From Azoarcus sp031546845 (lineage in GTDB: Bacteria; Pseudomonadota; Gammaproteobacteria; Burkholderiales; Rhodocyclaceae): a DNA stretch of 64,000 nt. Positions 1 to 9,286 of the stretch are shown here, in pieces. The DNA is taken from assembly GCA_031546845.1 (NCBI GenBank), contig JAVBJT010000021.1, positions 86,871 through 150,870 on the forward strand, given 5' to 3'. Under the pieces are notes generated by a model. It searched no databases and had not been told where the DNA came from. It saw only the letters and a program-made list of their open reading frames with translations. Numbering within the stretch: position 1 is the first letter of the stretch; the number at the start of each line of letters is the position of its first letter. The position numbers and the translations under genes were made by a program.

Positions 1-3000
1 GACGCCATAAGCTTGCGCTCTGAATTTTCCAGCCTCTTTCGATTTGGAAACCCTGCAAAACGCCATGCAATGAAAAAACTGATCCGACTCTTTCAGATTG
101 AGCCTCTTCATATCATCAAGAGTCCGGTTTAAAATAGAGAAAGAGCCCGCCTTCGTATACCAAGGCTGATTAAGCTCTTCCGCTTTAGCCATAGCATCGC
201 CAAGAGCGGCCTGCATCCCTGGTTGATTAAAAAAATCGCTCCATAACCCTAGCGGATCGATCAGCCTGCTCGGATTCAGCGGATATCTGTAAAGATTACT
301 GCCCCCCTCCAACCCAATTGGATCCTGCGTCACATATCTGCCGATTTTTGAATCGTAGTACCTGTGCCGGTTGTAGTGCATGCCCGATTCCGGGTCGTGA
401 TGTTGCCCCTGGAACCGTATCGGTTGGTAGAGATTCTCGGGATTATGTTCGCTGAGCGTATTCCCCCAGGCATCCAGCTCGATCGACCAGTCGATTCGGC
501 CTTCTTCGTTAATCAGTGCAATGGGTGTGCCTAAGTGGTCGCAGTGGTAGAGGTGGATCGTTCTGCTGGAATCGTCTACTTCTTCGTCCAGCATGGCCTT
601 GAGGCTCGCTGGATCGAACCGGGTCTGGTCGAGCCAGCGTAGCGTTTGGGCGTTCAGACGGTCATGCCGTAGTTCCTTTTCGATGGCGTCGAAATGCGCG
701 ATCTGCTCTGCTGTGAGCGCGATGTCTGTCTGGCCCTGGATTTTCCACGCAAGGCTTCGTTTGGGCGCTTGCTTTCCACCCTCGACGCGGATCAGCGGCA
801 CAAAGCTGTTCGGCTGGTAGATCGTGTGGATCCGGGTATCGTCCCGCTCGGTCAGCACCAGCCGATCCCCATCCCAGCCGTAGAAGGTGGTCTGGACTTC
901 ACCCAGGGGCGTGCCGTCCTGGTCCGCTTCCAGTGTCTGTTTGGCAATCCTGCGGCCGAAGGGGTCGTAGAAGTAGTTGCTGGCCCGCACGGCGGTGTCC
1001 GACTCGATGGCGTAGCGGATCAGCCGGTGGCTGCTGTCATAGGCGTAATGGTGCTGCTCGTGATCCCGGTCGCGGGTTTTTTTGGTGAGATTGCCGTGCT
1101 GGTCGTACTGGTAGCGGTACTCGCCATCGTCCAGGATGCGGTTGCTCATCCAAAACGCTTCGACTTCGTTGCCTGGGGAGGCCTTGTTTTTGCCCAACAC
1201 GTTGAAGTTGGGATCGGACAAATTATGCCTGACTGTCTCGGCCCAGTTCTTTTCCGCGATATCCGGTGTAGGGTTGCCAAACAGCCGGTTGCCCGCCGGA
1301 TCGAAGCGGTAGGTCTGATCGGGCAGACCCGGCTGGCTGGCCTGGATAAGCCGTCCGGCCTTGTCGTAGCCGTACTGGAAGGCACCTCGGGTGGTGTCGA
1401 TGCGGGTGAGTTGGCCGGCCAAATCGTAATGGTGAAACCGGTTGAGCGCACCGCCAATCTCCGGGCTGTGCGTTTCGATGCGGGACAAGCGGGACAGCGC
1501 ATCGTAGCCGCGGTGGATGTGAACATCGGCGAAGCTGCATTTGGTTTCGCGGTGCAGTTTGTCGCGCTCGAAGTCGATGAGCCCGCGGCCATCGAGCGTG
1601 AGGCCATGTAAATGGCCCGAGCCGTAGGTCTGCCAGTGCAGCGGCGGCAGGCCGTCGAGCTGGGTTTCGGCCTCCACGCCCAGGGCGTCGAGCTGGTGGC
1701 GTACTTGGTGTTGCCAGACGAGTTGGCCTTCCGGGTTGATCAGGTTCTGCTTTTCTTGGACGATGCGGCCGAGTTTGTCGTGGTCGAACTGGACAGCGAT
1801 GGTGTTGCCGCCCACCTCGGAGAGGTGCTTTGCCTCGACAAGCTGACCGTTATCGTTGTACTGGAAGGTTTCGAGGCGGGTGGCCTCACCTTCGCCGACC
1901 TGCCGGCCAAGTAGCTGCCCGCCCTTGTCGTACCGGTAGTGGCTGATCTGGCCGGCATCAACGCTTTCGATCAGTGCGCCGCCAGCATTGAACCGGAAAC
2001 GCTGGGTGCGTCCGTCGAAATTGATCTGTTCGACAAGCCGATCCAGCGCATCGTAGGCGAAGGTGGCGCACGCGCCGTTTTCGTTGGTCAGGCGCGTCAG
2101 ACGGCCCGCTTCGTCATATTGGTAGCGCTGGGTGAGGCCGGCGTGCCGATGGGCCACCATTCTTCCCCACGCGTCGTACTCGAAAGACGCGTCGTTGCCG
2201 TCCGGTCCGGTGGCGCCGATCAAGTCGTTTGCGACGTTGTACTGATAGGCGTTTGCCTGATTGGCAGCATTGACGAAGGCGACCAAGCGGCCGCGTCCGT
2301 CGTATTCCTTGTGCGTCCGCCATCCTTCTTCGCCTTGAACCGAAGTGACTTGCCCCCAGCGGTCATATCGGTATTGAGTGCTGTTACCGGAGCAGTCGGT
2401 GTAGCGCGCGAGTTGACTAGTGGCAGTCCAATCTATCTGCTTTTTGCCGCCTTTGGCGTCTTCAATCCAATCCGACAGATTTGTCCGTTCGTCCGGGTAG
2501 TGGTAGCGGGTGGTGTGGTCGAGCGCGTCGGTGGCGGCGATCAGTCGGCCCAATGCGTCGTATTCGAAACGTTCGGCGCTACCGCCGAAGCTGTGAGTTT
2601 GTGTGAGCTGCCCTTGATGATCGTATTCAGCACGATGCTGCCGCCCGTCGGGCAGCGTGATCGACAGGATATCGCCGGTGGAGACATCCAGGCCGTATTT
2701 TGTTTCCCGCCCGAGCGGGTCGATGTGCGCTGTCAGTCGCCCGCTGGCGTCGAAGTGGCTTTCGGTAAAGGAGCCATCGGCACGTTCATGTTTGACGACG
2801 CGGCGCAGGCCGCCTTCGCCGGCGAAGTGATAAATCTCTTGGCGCCCGAGGCTATCGGTAACAAGGGTGCTATCGGGTTGGTAGTCGAAGCGGTAGGACA
2901 GCCCCTCAGGGGTGGTTTGTTCGGCGACGCGAGCGTGTTCGTCGTAGGCGTAGCGGGTAGTGGGACGTCCGGCATGGGCGTGGCCGGTCATGCGCCCGAT

Positions 3001-3945
3001 GAGTTCGGGGTGGTAGTGGAATTGGCGCAGGACGGTGCCGTCGCGGCCATAAACAGCGGAAAGTTCGCCACGGGGGGTGTAGTCGTAGCGGACGAGGGGC
3101 CGAGTTGGCAGCCCAGGGTGGTGCGGGTCGTGGGTGAGACGCACGGCGGCGAGCCGGATGCCGCTGTCCGCGCCCCAGCCGTGCGCGGGGCCGCGCACGA
3201 GGCCGGGGTGGCGGGCGAGTTCGAGTTCGAAGCGCCGGCCGGAGCCGTCGATGATGGTGGCGATGTGCCCTGCGAGTTCGCCGTCGGGGATGCGCCCAAG
3301 CCGTTGCTGGCGGCCGAAGCGGTCGGCGAACCCGGCTAGATACATGCGTTGCTCGGTGAGCGCGGGCGAAAGGGTACCGAAGACCCACCAGGGGCCGAGG
3401 GGGGTGGCGGTGACAAAGATAAGGCGCTCGTTGCGCCGCAGCTCCGCTGAGAGCCTTTGCCAGGCCATGGCCAGTCGGGCGCTGGGCAGGGTGTGTTCGT
3501 CGAGGGTATCACTCCCGCCGCGCACGAGCCAGAGGTTCTCCGAGCGGCTGTAGGCGGTTTCGCCGGGATCGAGTGCATCGAAATGGATGCTGCGCCCTTT
3601 GGCGTCGTTGAGGGTAAGAATCCCGGCACTGAGGTTAAGGGTGGGGTCTTGCGGAAGCCACCAGCCGGGGCCGAGCAATCCGGCAGGGGCCGGGGTGTCG
3701 GTCTGGTAGCTGGAGTAGTCGCGCGAGACGATGAACGGGAGCGGGCCGGGCAACGCAATATCGACTTCGCCGCCGAACACCTTGGCGCCCAGCAGTGGAT
3801 TGACGGGGTTACCGACGGCAACACCCCCAGGGCACGCTGAGCAGGCGACGCCGCCTTGGCTGCCGATCAATACAGTGCGCGAGCCTTGGATGATGACGCC
3901 GTTGGCAACACCGTCGCTTATGCGGGCGGCGGGTTTTCCGGACAT
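1..3945 (-). CDS. RHS/YD-repeat toxin protein, 3' end beyond window
   Basis: Only the first 1315 codons are in the window; the frame is open from ATG 3945 to base 1 with no stop. An AAGGAG ribosome site lies about 6 bases before the ATG. Residues 1-60 are PAAR-like (SGKPAARISDGVANG, then CSACPGG), followed by a DUF6531-type region (NPLLGAKVFGGEVDIALPGP) and many YD repeats such as RYDYTPRGEL, EYDALGRL and RYQYDEAGRLTRL. The RHS core closes with QDPIGLEGGSNLYRY and IDPLGL near base 250. In the family this point is followed by a variable C-terminal toxin, usually released by cleavage after the core; here the tip begins WSDFFNQPGM and contains FHCMAFCRVSK, a His-Cys/Cys-Arg pattern seen in other RHS tips, but it is cut by the edge. 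A PAAR-like N-terminus suggests type VI secretion (inference). The toxic activity and the immunity gene are not visible. Confidence 0.9.
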   Translation of the reverse strand, partial: MSGKPAARISDGVANGVIIQGSRTVLIGSQGGVACSACPGGVAVGNPVNPLLGAKVFGGEVDIALPGPLPFIVSRDYSSYQTDTPAPAGLLGPGWWLPQDPTLNLSAGILTLNDAKGRSIHFDALDPGETAYSRSENLWLVRGGSDTLDEHTLPSARLAMAWQRLSAELRRNERLIFVTATPLGPWWVFGTLSPALTEQRMYLAGFADRFGRQQRLGRIPDGELAGHIATIIDGSGRRFELELARHPGLVRGPAHGWGADSGIRLAAVRLTHDPHHPGLPTRPLVRYDYTPRGELSAVYGRDGTVLRQFHYHPELIGRMTGHAHAGRPTTRYAYDEHARVAEQTTPEGLSYRFDYQPDSTLVTDSLGRQEIYHFAGEGGLRRVVKHERADGSFTESHFDASGRLTAHIDPLGRETKYGLDVSTGDILSITLPDGRQHRAEYDHQGQLTQTHSFGGSAERFEYDALGRLIAATDALDHTTRYHYPDERTNLSDWIEDAKGGKKQIDWTATSQLARYTDCSGNSTQYRYDRWGQVTSVQGEEGWRTHKEYDGRGRLVAFVNAANQANAYQYNVANDLIGATGPDGNDASFEYDAWGRMVAHRHAGLTQRYQYDEAGRLTRLTNENGACATFAYDALDRLVEQINFDGRTQRFRFNAGGALIESVDAGQISHYRYDKGGQLLGRQVGEGEATRLETFQYNDNGQLVEAKHLSEVGGNTIAVQFDHDKLGRIVQEKQNLINPEGQLVWQHQVRHQLDALGVEAETQLDGLPPLHWQTYGSGHLHGLTLDGRGLIDFERDKLHRETKCSFADVHIHRGYDALSRLSRIETHSPEIGGALNRFHHYDLAGQLTRIDTTRGAFQYGYDKAGRLIQASQPGLPDQTYRFDPAGNRLFGNPTPDIAEKNWAETVRHNLSDPNFNVLGKNKASPGNEVEAFWMSNRILDDGEYRYQYDQHGNLTKKTRDRDHEQHHYAYDSSHRLIRYAIESDTAVRASNYFYDPFGRRIAKQTLEADQDGTPLGEVQTTFYGWDGDRLVLTERDDTRIHTIYQPNSFVPLIRVEGGKQAPKRSLAWKIQGQTDIALTAEQIAHFDAIEKELRHDRLNAQTLRWLDQTRFDPASLKAMLDEEVDDSSRTIHLYHCDHLGTPIALINEEGRIDWSIELDAWGNTLSEHNPENLYQPIRFQGQHHDPESGMHYNRHRYYDSKIGRYVTQDPIGLEGGSNLYRYPLNPSRLIDPLGLWSDFFNQPGMQAALGDAMAKAEELNQPWYTKAGSFSILNRTLDDMKRLNLKESDQFFHCMAFCRVSKSKEAGKFRAQAYGV

Positions 3946-4302
3946 GGTTTACTCCTTGTAAAGGAGGGGGCGAAAGGGAAAGGAAGCAACTCTAAAGCTT
4001 GGCAGGACAAAGTATGACGGCGATGGGTTGGCACCGGCATCAATACGCGAAGCGGCACCCGAACGGATTCGCGCCAGAGGATGTGATTGCTGCCAAATAA
4101 GTCGTCATTGCTTGATGTATTTATGCATGACACTAAGTTCGCCGAATCATGTGAAAATCGGCTGCGGCTGTCAAGCCGTGAAATGACAATCGGTTGCCGT
4201 CGTCGATTACGGTACTTTTAGCGGCAGCCAGGATGAATTCTGCAGCGCGGCCCTTGAAAAACAGCGGATTTTTATTTTTCCGGAACCCGTATTCCAGGCT
4301 CG
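3946..4302. other. Intergenic region upstream of the RHS gene
   Basis: This stretch is AT-richer than its surroundings and presumably carries the promoter of the RHS gene. A 60-codon frame at 4133-4315 (minus) has no recognisable features and I do not accept it. No RNA gene or repeat was recognised. Confidence 0.5.
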
Positions 4303-4493
4303 TCAAAAAGAGCAAAAGGCCAGTTTTCTCTCCCAGTAACCGGTAGGGTTCTTCGTCCAGTGCAGTTCGCCCTCGCGGTTCAGTACCGGCGTGCCGGTGA
4401 GTACAGGAAGCGTCGCTTGATGCTCTACGACAGAACGTGCCAGCGGACTGCGGCTAGGTGGCGGAATATTTTGGGAGGGGGCTGTCCTCAGGC
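4303..4493 (-). pseudogene. Unidentified coding remnant without start codon
   Basis: A frame of about 60 codons on the minus strand is open from just inside the 3' end of nth to TGA at 4303. It has no ATG or convincing ribosome site. Its translation looks protein-like (LPVLTGTPVLNREGEL, HWTKNPTGYWERK) rather than random, and it lies upstream of the RHS gene in the same orientation, where VgrG, chaperone or adaptor genes often sit. It may be the tail of such a gene left after a deletion that joined the RHS region to the nth end. I do not recognise the family, and chance cannot be excluded. Confidence 0.3.
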
Positions 4494-5126
4494 GGTTTTA
4501 TCGCGGAACAGGCACAGATCGCGCACTGGGCATTCACCGCAGCGCGGTTTGCGCGCTGTGCAGATGTAGCGCCCGTGCAGAATCAGCCAGTGGTGGGCGT
4601 CGAGCAGGTAGTTCTTCGGCACGCGGCGCAGCAGCGCCTTTTCCACCGCCAGCACGTCCTTGCCGGGTGCGAGCCCGGTACGGTTGGCGAGGCGGAAAAT
4701 GTGGGTATCCACCGCCATCGTCGGTTCGCGGAACACCGTGTTGAGAACGACGTTGGCCGTTTTGCGGCCGACGCCCGGCAGGGCTTCCAGCGCCGCGCGT
4801 TCGCGCGGCACTTCGCCGCCGTGCCGTTCCAGCAGCAGGTGGGAGAGGGCGACGGTGTTCTTCGCCTTGTTGCGAAACAGGCCAATGGTCTTGATGTATT
4901 CGGTTACGCCTTCCTCGCCGAGCGTGAGCATCGCTTCGGGCGTCGGCGCGGCGGCGAACAGTTTGCGCGTGGCAAGGTTGACGCTCTTGTCGGTGGCTTG
5001 GGCGGACAGCACGACGGCGACGAGCAACTGGTACGGCGAGGCGTATTCCAACTCCGTTGTCGGTGCGGGGTTGGCGGTGGCGAGGCGGCGGAAGAATTCG
5101 CCGATGGCGGGTTGTTTCATTGCCAT
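4488..5126 (-). CDS. nth: Endonuclease III
   Basis: A DNA glycosylase/AP lyase that removes oxidised pyrimidines in base excision repair. The 212-residue product has family length. It contains the helix-hairpin-helix with catalytic lysine (LPGVGRKTANVV), the catalytic aspartate in AVDTHIFRL, and a complete C-x6-C-x2-C-x5-C [4Fe-4S] ligand set at the C-terminus (CTARKPRCGECPVRDLC). It starts 8 bases after rnfE ends, so it is the last gene of the rnf operon, a common arrangement in Proteobacteria. The start could be the first Met or the Met two codons later; neither has a strong ribosome site. Product assignment is secure. Confidence 0.97.
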   Translation of the reverse strand: MAMKQPAIGEFFRRLATANPAPTTELEYASPYQLLVAVVLSAQATDKSVNLATRKLFAAAPTPEAMLTLGEEGVTEYIKTIGLFRNKAKNTVALSHLLLERHGGEVPRERAALEALPGVGRKTANVVLNTVFREPTMAVDTHIFRLANRTGLAPGKDVLAVEKALLRRVPKNYLLDAHHWLILHGRYICTARKPRCGECPVRDLCLFRDKTA

Positions 5127-5134
5127 CTATGCGT

Positions 5135-5833
5135 TCAGGCAACGTTCGCGTCGGGCGCGGGGACATTGCCGTCCAGTGCATGCTGCGGACGGTTGCGCGC
5201 GGCCAGGCGGGTATTGATGGTGTTGTAGGCGGCGATCAGGCAGCCGAGGGCGAAGAACGCGCCCGGCGGCAGGATGGCGATGAGAAAGCCGGGATAGTCG
5301 TCGCCGAATACCGTCAGTGGGGACGCGCCGGGGATGAGCATGTCGATGCCGGTGAATAGCGTGCCGCTGCCGATCAGTTCGCGCACGCCGCCGAGCACGG
5401 CCAACACGCAGACGAGGCCGAGGCCCATCATCGTGCCGTCTACCGTCGAGGTGATCGGGTCGTTCTTCGCCGCGTAGGCTTCGACGCGGGCGAGCACGAT
5501 GCAGTTGGTGACGATCAGCGGAATGAAAATACCGAGTACTAGATAAAGACTGTGCAGGAAGGCGTTGAAGCTCAGGTCCACCACGGTGACGAGCGTGGCG
5601 ATGATGAGGATGAAGACGGGAATGCGGATTTCGTAAGGGATGAAGTTGCGCAGGCTGGCCACCGCCAGATTGGACAGCGCCATGACCAGGGTGGTGGCCA
5701 GGCCGAGGCTGACCGCATTCACCATGCTGGTGCTGATGGCGAGGATGGGGCACAGGCCGAGCAACTGGGACAGCCCGGTGTTCTGCTTCCACAGCCCGTT
5801 GTAGGCGATTTCGCGGAAAGTGCGCGCGTTCAT
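5135..5833 (-). CDS. rnfE: Rnf electron transport complex subunit E
   Basis: An integral membrane subunit of the Rnf (Rsx) complex, which couples electron flow between ferredoxin and NADH to ion movement. The 232-residue product is almost entirely hydrophobic helices. It has the RnfA/RnfE family signatures near the N-terminus (LWKQNTGLSQLLGLCPILA) and PYEIRIPVFI, IPLIVTNCIVLAR and GVRELIGSGTLF later. ATG 5833 was chosen because it overlaps the rnfG stop by four bases (ATGA) and is preceded by GGAGAG; a longer frame up to 6040 is only read-through inside rnfG. Confidence 0.96.
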   Translation of the reverse strand: MNARTFREIAYNGLWKQNTGLSQLLGLCPILAISTSMVNAVSLGLATTLVMALSNLAVASLRNFIPYEIRIPVFILIIATLVTVVDLSFNAFLHSLYLVLGIFIPLIVTNCIVLARVEAYAAKNDPITSTVDGTMMGLGLVCVLAVLGGVRELIGSGTLFTGIDMLIPGASPLTVFGDDYPGFLIAILPPGAFFALGCLIAAYNTINTRLAARNRPQHALDGNVPAPDANVA

Positions 5834-6513
5834 GGCTTGCTCTCCTGCAATGCGCCGCCGGGCGCAGCGGCGTACAGCGCTTCGCGCCGTTCGGCGACGA
5901 AGGCCGCCACGCGGCCGACCGCCGCGGTAACGGCGCGGGCGCTGATGGTGGCGCCGACCCGGTAATCGAAGGCACCGCCGTCTTTTTTCACTGCCCACGG
6001 TGTGCCGTGCCACGATGCGCCGAAGAACTGGGCGATCCACGGCGTGTGTTTATTGCGGTCTTTCTTCGGGTCGATGTAGTCGCCCAGCCCCGGCGTTTCC
6101 TTGTGCGAGGTAACGCGCACGCCGCTCACGCGGCCATCCGCGCCGACGGCGACGATAAGCCCGATGCGGCCGGAATAGCCGTCGGGGGCGACCGCCTCCA
6201 CCACGATTGCCACCGGCTCGCCGGCGCGGCGCGCGCGCCACGCGCGCAGGTCGCTGTCCGGTCCCAGCGCGGGAACGCGGCCGAGGTGGACGACGTCGTC
6301 GAGCAATATGTTGTCGTAGCTGCCCGGCGGCAGCACTTCGTTGATGAGGCGCAACTGCTCGTCTCGCATCGATGCTTCGATAGAGGGGAGCGTGCTGCTG
6401 TAGGTAAAGGCCATGATGGCGGTGAAGGCCACCGTGAAGACCACCATGATGGCCGCCGTGCGCAGCGAGGTGCGGGCGGCGGTGTAGCGCGAGGCGGGGG
6501 AAGGCGTGCTCAT
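5830..6513 (-). CDS. rnfG: Rnf electron transport complex subunit G
   Basis: An FMN-binding subunit of the Rnf complex. The 227-residue product begins with a short cytoplasmic tail and one membrane helix (AAIMVVFTVAFTAIMAF), followed by a periplasmic FMN-binding domain. The flavinylation motif is present near the C-terminus as RVGATISA, with the Thr of GAT as the expected covalent FMN site. SHKETPGLGDYI and WAVKKDGGAFD are also family landmarks. Start 6513 overlaps the rnfD stop and its own stop overlaps the rnfE start, both as ATGA, indicating translational coupling. Confidence 0.95.
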   Translation of the reverse strand: MSTPSPASRYTAARTSLRTAAIMVVFTVAFTAIMAFTYSSTLPSIEASMRDEQLRLINEVLPPGSYDNILLDDVVHLGRVPALGPDSDLRAWRARRAGEPVAIVVEAVAPDGYSGRIGLIVAVGADGRVSGVRVTSHKETPGLGDYIDPKKDRNKHTPWIAQFFGASWHGTPWAVKKDGGAFDYRVGATISARAVTAAVGRVAAFVAERREALYAAAPGGALQESKP

Positions 6514-7529
6514 GGCGCTGGCCCTCCGCGATTCGTATCCCCATGCCCGAATACCGCTGGCTGCGTTTTCATGTCGATGAGCGGCACGCACAGGTTCAGC
6601 AGCAGTATGGCGAAGGCGATGCCTTCCGGGTAGGCGCCGAAGGAGCGGATCAGCCAGGCGATGATGGCGACGCCAGCGGCGAAAATCAGCTTGCCGCGCG
6701 GGGTGGTCGCGCCCGTGACCGGATCGGTGACGATGAAAAAAGCCGCGAGCATGGCACCGCCGCTGGCGACGTGGAACAGCGGTGGCGCGAACTGCGCCGG
6801 ATGGGCAAGCCAGAACGCGCCGGAAATCACCGCCAGGGCGGTGAGAAAAGCGACCGGCATGTGCCAGGTGATGGTGCGGGTGGCGAGCAGGATCATGCCG
6901 CCGGCCAGATAGCCGGCGGTAATCCATTCCCAGCCGCGCCCGCCGAATGCGCCGAAAGCGGCGCCTTGCCGCAGCGCCTCGACGGTGGCGCCATTGCCGC
7001 GCAGGCCGGTGCGCAGCGAATCGAGCGCGGTGGCGGCGGTGATGGCGTCGATATCGCGCGCGCCGCCGAAAATGAGGGCAAATTGGGTGGAAAAATCCAG
7101 CCCGCCGGCTGGCGGCCACTGCGACATCAGTGCCGGATAGGCGACGATCATTGTGCAATAGGCCGTCATTGCCGGATTGAAGGGGTTCTGGCCCAGGCCG
7201 CCGTAGAGGTGCTTGACCGCGACGATGGCGATCAGCACGGCAAGCACGGTGAGCCACCACGGCACGATGGGGGGAAAGGCGAGCGCCACCAGCCAGGCGG
7301 CAACCACGGCGGAAAGATCGGCCAAGGCGATTTTTACCGGCCGCCGGCGCATCGCTAGCATGGCGGCCTCGCCGGCCAGCGCGGTGACGGTGGCCAGCGC
7401 GATGTTGACCAGAATACCGGCGCCGATCTGCCACACGTAAGCGGCAATGCCCGGTAGCAGCGCGACCAGTACCGTCAGCATGACGCGCTGGACGCTGACC
7501 GGTTTGCGGATGTAGGGGGATTGGATCAT
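6510..7529 (-). CDS. rnfD: Rnf electron transport complex subunit D
   Basis: A membrane subunit of the Rnf complex related to NqrB. The 339-residue product has about nine hydrophobic segments and the start MIQSPYIRKPVSVQ, typical of RnfD. The covalent FMN motif appears as DPVTGATTPRG, and YGGLGQNPFNPAMTAY is another family signature. ATG 7529 overlaps the rnfC stop by four bases and the gene ends in the same kind of overlap with rnfG. Confidence 0.96.
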   Translation of the reverse strand: MIQSPYIRKPVSVQRVMLTVLVALLPGIAAYVWQIGAGILVNIALATVTALAGEAAMLAMRRRPVKIALADLSAVVAAWLVALAFPPIVPWWLTVLAVLIAIVAVKHLYGGLGQNPFNPAMTAYCTMIVAYPALMSQWPPAGGLDFSTQFALIFGGARDIDAITAATALDSLRTGLRGNGATVEALRQGAAFGAFGGRGWEWITAGYLAGGMILLATRTITWHMPVAFLTALAVISGAFWLAHPAQFAPPLFHVASGGAMLAAFFIVTDPVTGATTPRGKLIFAAGVAIIAWLIRSFGAYPEGIAFAILLLNLCVPLIDMKTQPAVFGHGDTNRGGPAP

Positions 7530-9286
7530 CGTGGCGCGGTGTCGGTGGAGGGGGTATCCGCGGGCGTGTCCGAGGGTAGCGGGGCCGGCTCTGAAGAAAC
7601 GGGGGAGGGCGCGGGCGCTTCCCCGCTGTCGGTGGCGATTCGCGCGCGGCGGTTGTCGATGGCGGTGATTTCCGCTTCGACGTCCGCGCTCAGGTGGTCG
7701 GTATTCTTCGGTTGCGCTTCCGCTTTTTGCGCTTTGGCGCGGGCCATCGCGGCGGCGATCAAGGCTTTTTTCGGGTCTTCGCTGGCTTGGGTTGTGGCGG
7801 TGGCAGTGCCCGCGCTGTCGGCGTCGCCCAGGTCTAGTTTGGCGCGCGTTTCCGCCGCCTTGGCGGCAAGCCGGGCGGCTTTTTCTTCCGTTTCCCGCTC
7901 CTGGCGGAAGTTACGGAATTCAAAGCGCACGCGCGCCGCGTCGGCCGCGCTCTTTTCCCGCTCGTGTGCCCAGATTTCGCTCTTAGCGAAGCGGTAGTAG
8001 TCCACGAGTGGGATGTGCGAGGGGCACACGTAGGCGCAGCAACCGCATTCGATACAGTCGAACAGCATGTATTCCTGCGCTTTACCGAGGTTTTTCGCGC
8101 GGCTGAACCAATACAGCTCGAACGGCTGCAATTGCGCCGGGCAGGCGCGGGCGCATTCGCCGCAGCGGATGCACGGCTGTTCCGGTGGCGAGGGCGGGAA
8201 CAACGCCGGGCTGGCGGCCAGGATGGCGTTGGTGGCCTTGGTCACGGGCACGTCGAAGTCGGGCATTTGCAGGCCCATCATCGGTCCGCCCATGATGTAG
8301 CGGTTGGTATCCGGGCGTGGGTTGGCGAGCGCGATCACGTCGCGCATCGGTGTGCCGAACAACACCTCGTAGTTGCGCGGCGCGTCGACATTGCCGGCAA
8401 CGGTGACGATGCGCGAGATCAGCGGTTGCCCTAGGTCGAGCGCTTGGTGAATGCTCCATGCGGTGCCGACGTTGAAGCACTGTACGCCGTAATCGGTGGA
8501 GCGCCGGCCGTGCGGCACCTGGATGCCGGTGAGTACGTAGGTGAGCTGCTTCGCCCCGCCGGCAGGGTAGCGCGTGGGCACGGGGACGATGCGGATGCGT
8601 TCATCCCCGGCGGCGCTGGCGGCGGTGCGCATGGATTCGATAGCTTGCGGCTTGTTGTCCTCGATGCCCACCAGCACTTCGCCTGCGTTCATGGCGTCCG
8701 CCATCAGCGAGGCGCCGCGCACGATGCCGTCGGCGCGTTCGCGCATCAGCATGTCGTCGCAGGTGATGTAAGGCTCGCATTCGGCGCCGTTGAGCACCAG
8801 CGTGCGGGTCTGTCCGCTCTTGCCCGGCTTGAGCTTCAGGTGGCTGGGGAAAACCGCGCCGCCAAGGCCGACGATGCCGGCGTCGCGCAGGATGTCGCGC
8901 AACTCGTCGCCCGGTGTACCGCGCACGTTGATGCGTTCGAGCGGCGCCCAGGCGTCTTCGCCGTCGGGTTCGATGACCACCGCCGGCGCGGGCAGGCCGG
9001 ATGGGTGCGCCATCGGTCCCAGGCCCACGGCCAGCACGGTGCCCGAGGTGGGCGCATGAACGGCGGCCGATACGTTGCCGTCGGCGGCGCCGATGCGCTC
9101 GCCCTTGAGCACGCGCTGGCCGGGTTGGACGAGCGCCAGCGCGGCCTCGCCCACGCTCTGCCCGAGCGGCACGGTCAGCCGTGCCGGCAGCGGTGTTTGC
9201 GCGATCGGCGCAGTGGTCGAATCGAGCTTGCGGCTGTCCGGTTTGACGCCGCCGTGAAAATTGAACAGTTTGCGCACGATGCTCAT
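7526..9286 (-). CDS. rnfC: Rnf electron transport complex subunit C
   Basis: A membrane-associated Rnf subunit, thought to carry the NADH/FMN site and two [4Fe-4S] clusters. The 586-residue product starts MSIVRKLFNFHGGVKP and shows the RnfC barrel region (HAPTSGTVLAVGLGP), the Nqo1-like nucleotide region (GLGGAVFPSHLKL, NGAECEPYITCDD) and two ferredoxin motifs, CIRCGECARACPA and CIECGCCAYVCPS. The last 150 residues form an Ala/Lys/Glu-rich tail of the kind that varies between RnfC proteins. The frame is open further upstream to 9514, but ATG 9286 overlaps the rnfB stop (ATGA) and matches the family N-terminus. Confidence 0.96.
   Translation of the reverse strand: MSIVRKLFNFHGGVKPDSRKLDSTTAPIAQTPLPARLTVPLGQSVGEAALALVQPGQRVLKGERIGAADGNVSAAVHAPTSGTVLAVGLGPMAHPSGLPAPAVVIEPDGEDAWAPLERINVRGTPGDELRDILRDAGIVGLGGAVFPSHLKLKPGKSGQTRTLVLNGAECEPYITCDDMLMRERADGIVRGASLMADAMNAGEVLVGIEDNKPQAIESMRTAASAAGDERIRIVPVPTRYPAGGAKQLTYVLTGIQVPHGRRSTDYGVQCFNVGTAWSIHQALDLGQPLISRIVTVAGNVDAPRNYEVLFGTPMRDVIALANPRPDTNRYIMGGPMMGLQMPDFDVPVTKATNAILAASPALFPPSPPEQPCIRCGECARACPAQLQPFELYWFSRAKNLGKAQEYMLFDCIECGCCAYVCPSHIPLVDYYRFAKSEIWAHEREKSAADAARVRFEFRNFRQERETEEKAARLAAKAAETRAKLDLGDADSAGTATATTQASEDPKKALIAAAMARAKAQKAEAQPKNTDHLSADVEAEITAIDNRRARIATDSGEAPAPSPVSSEPAPLPSDTPADTPSTDTAPR

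Noticed and set aside
694..3339. Long plus-strand open frames (305, 100 and 466 codons) opposite the RHS gene
   Set aside because: The minus frame is continuous over the whole stretch and encodes YD repeats; the plus frames have no ribosome sites or domains and mirror the repeats.
4133..4315. A 60-codon minus frame as a small gene
   Set aside because: No ribosome site or recognisable feature; it overlaps a better remnant frame at its upstream end.
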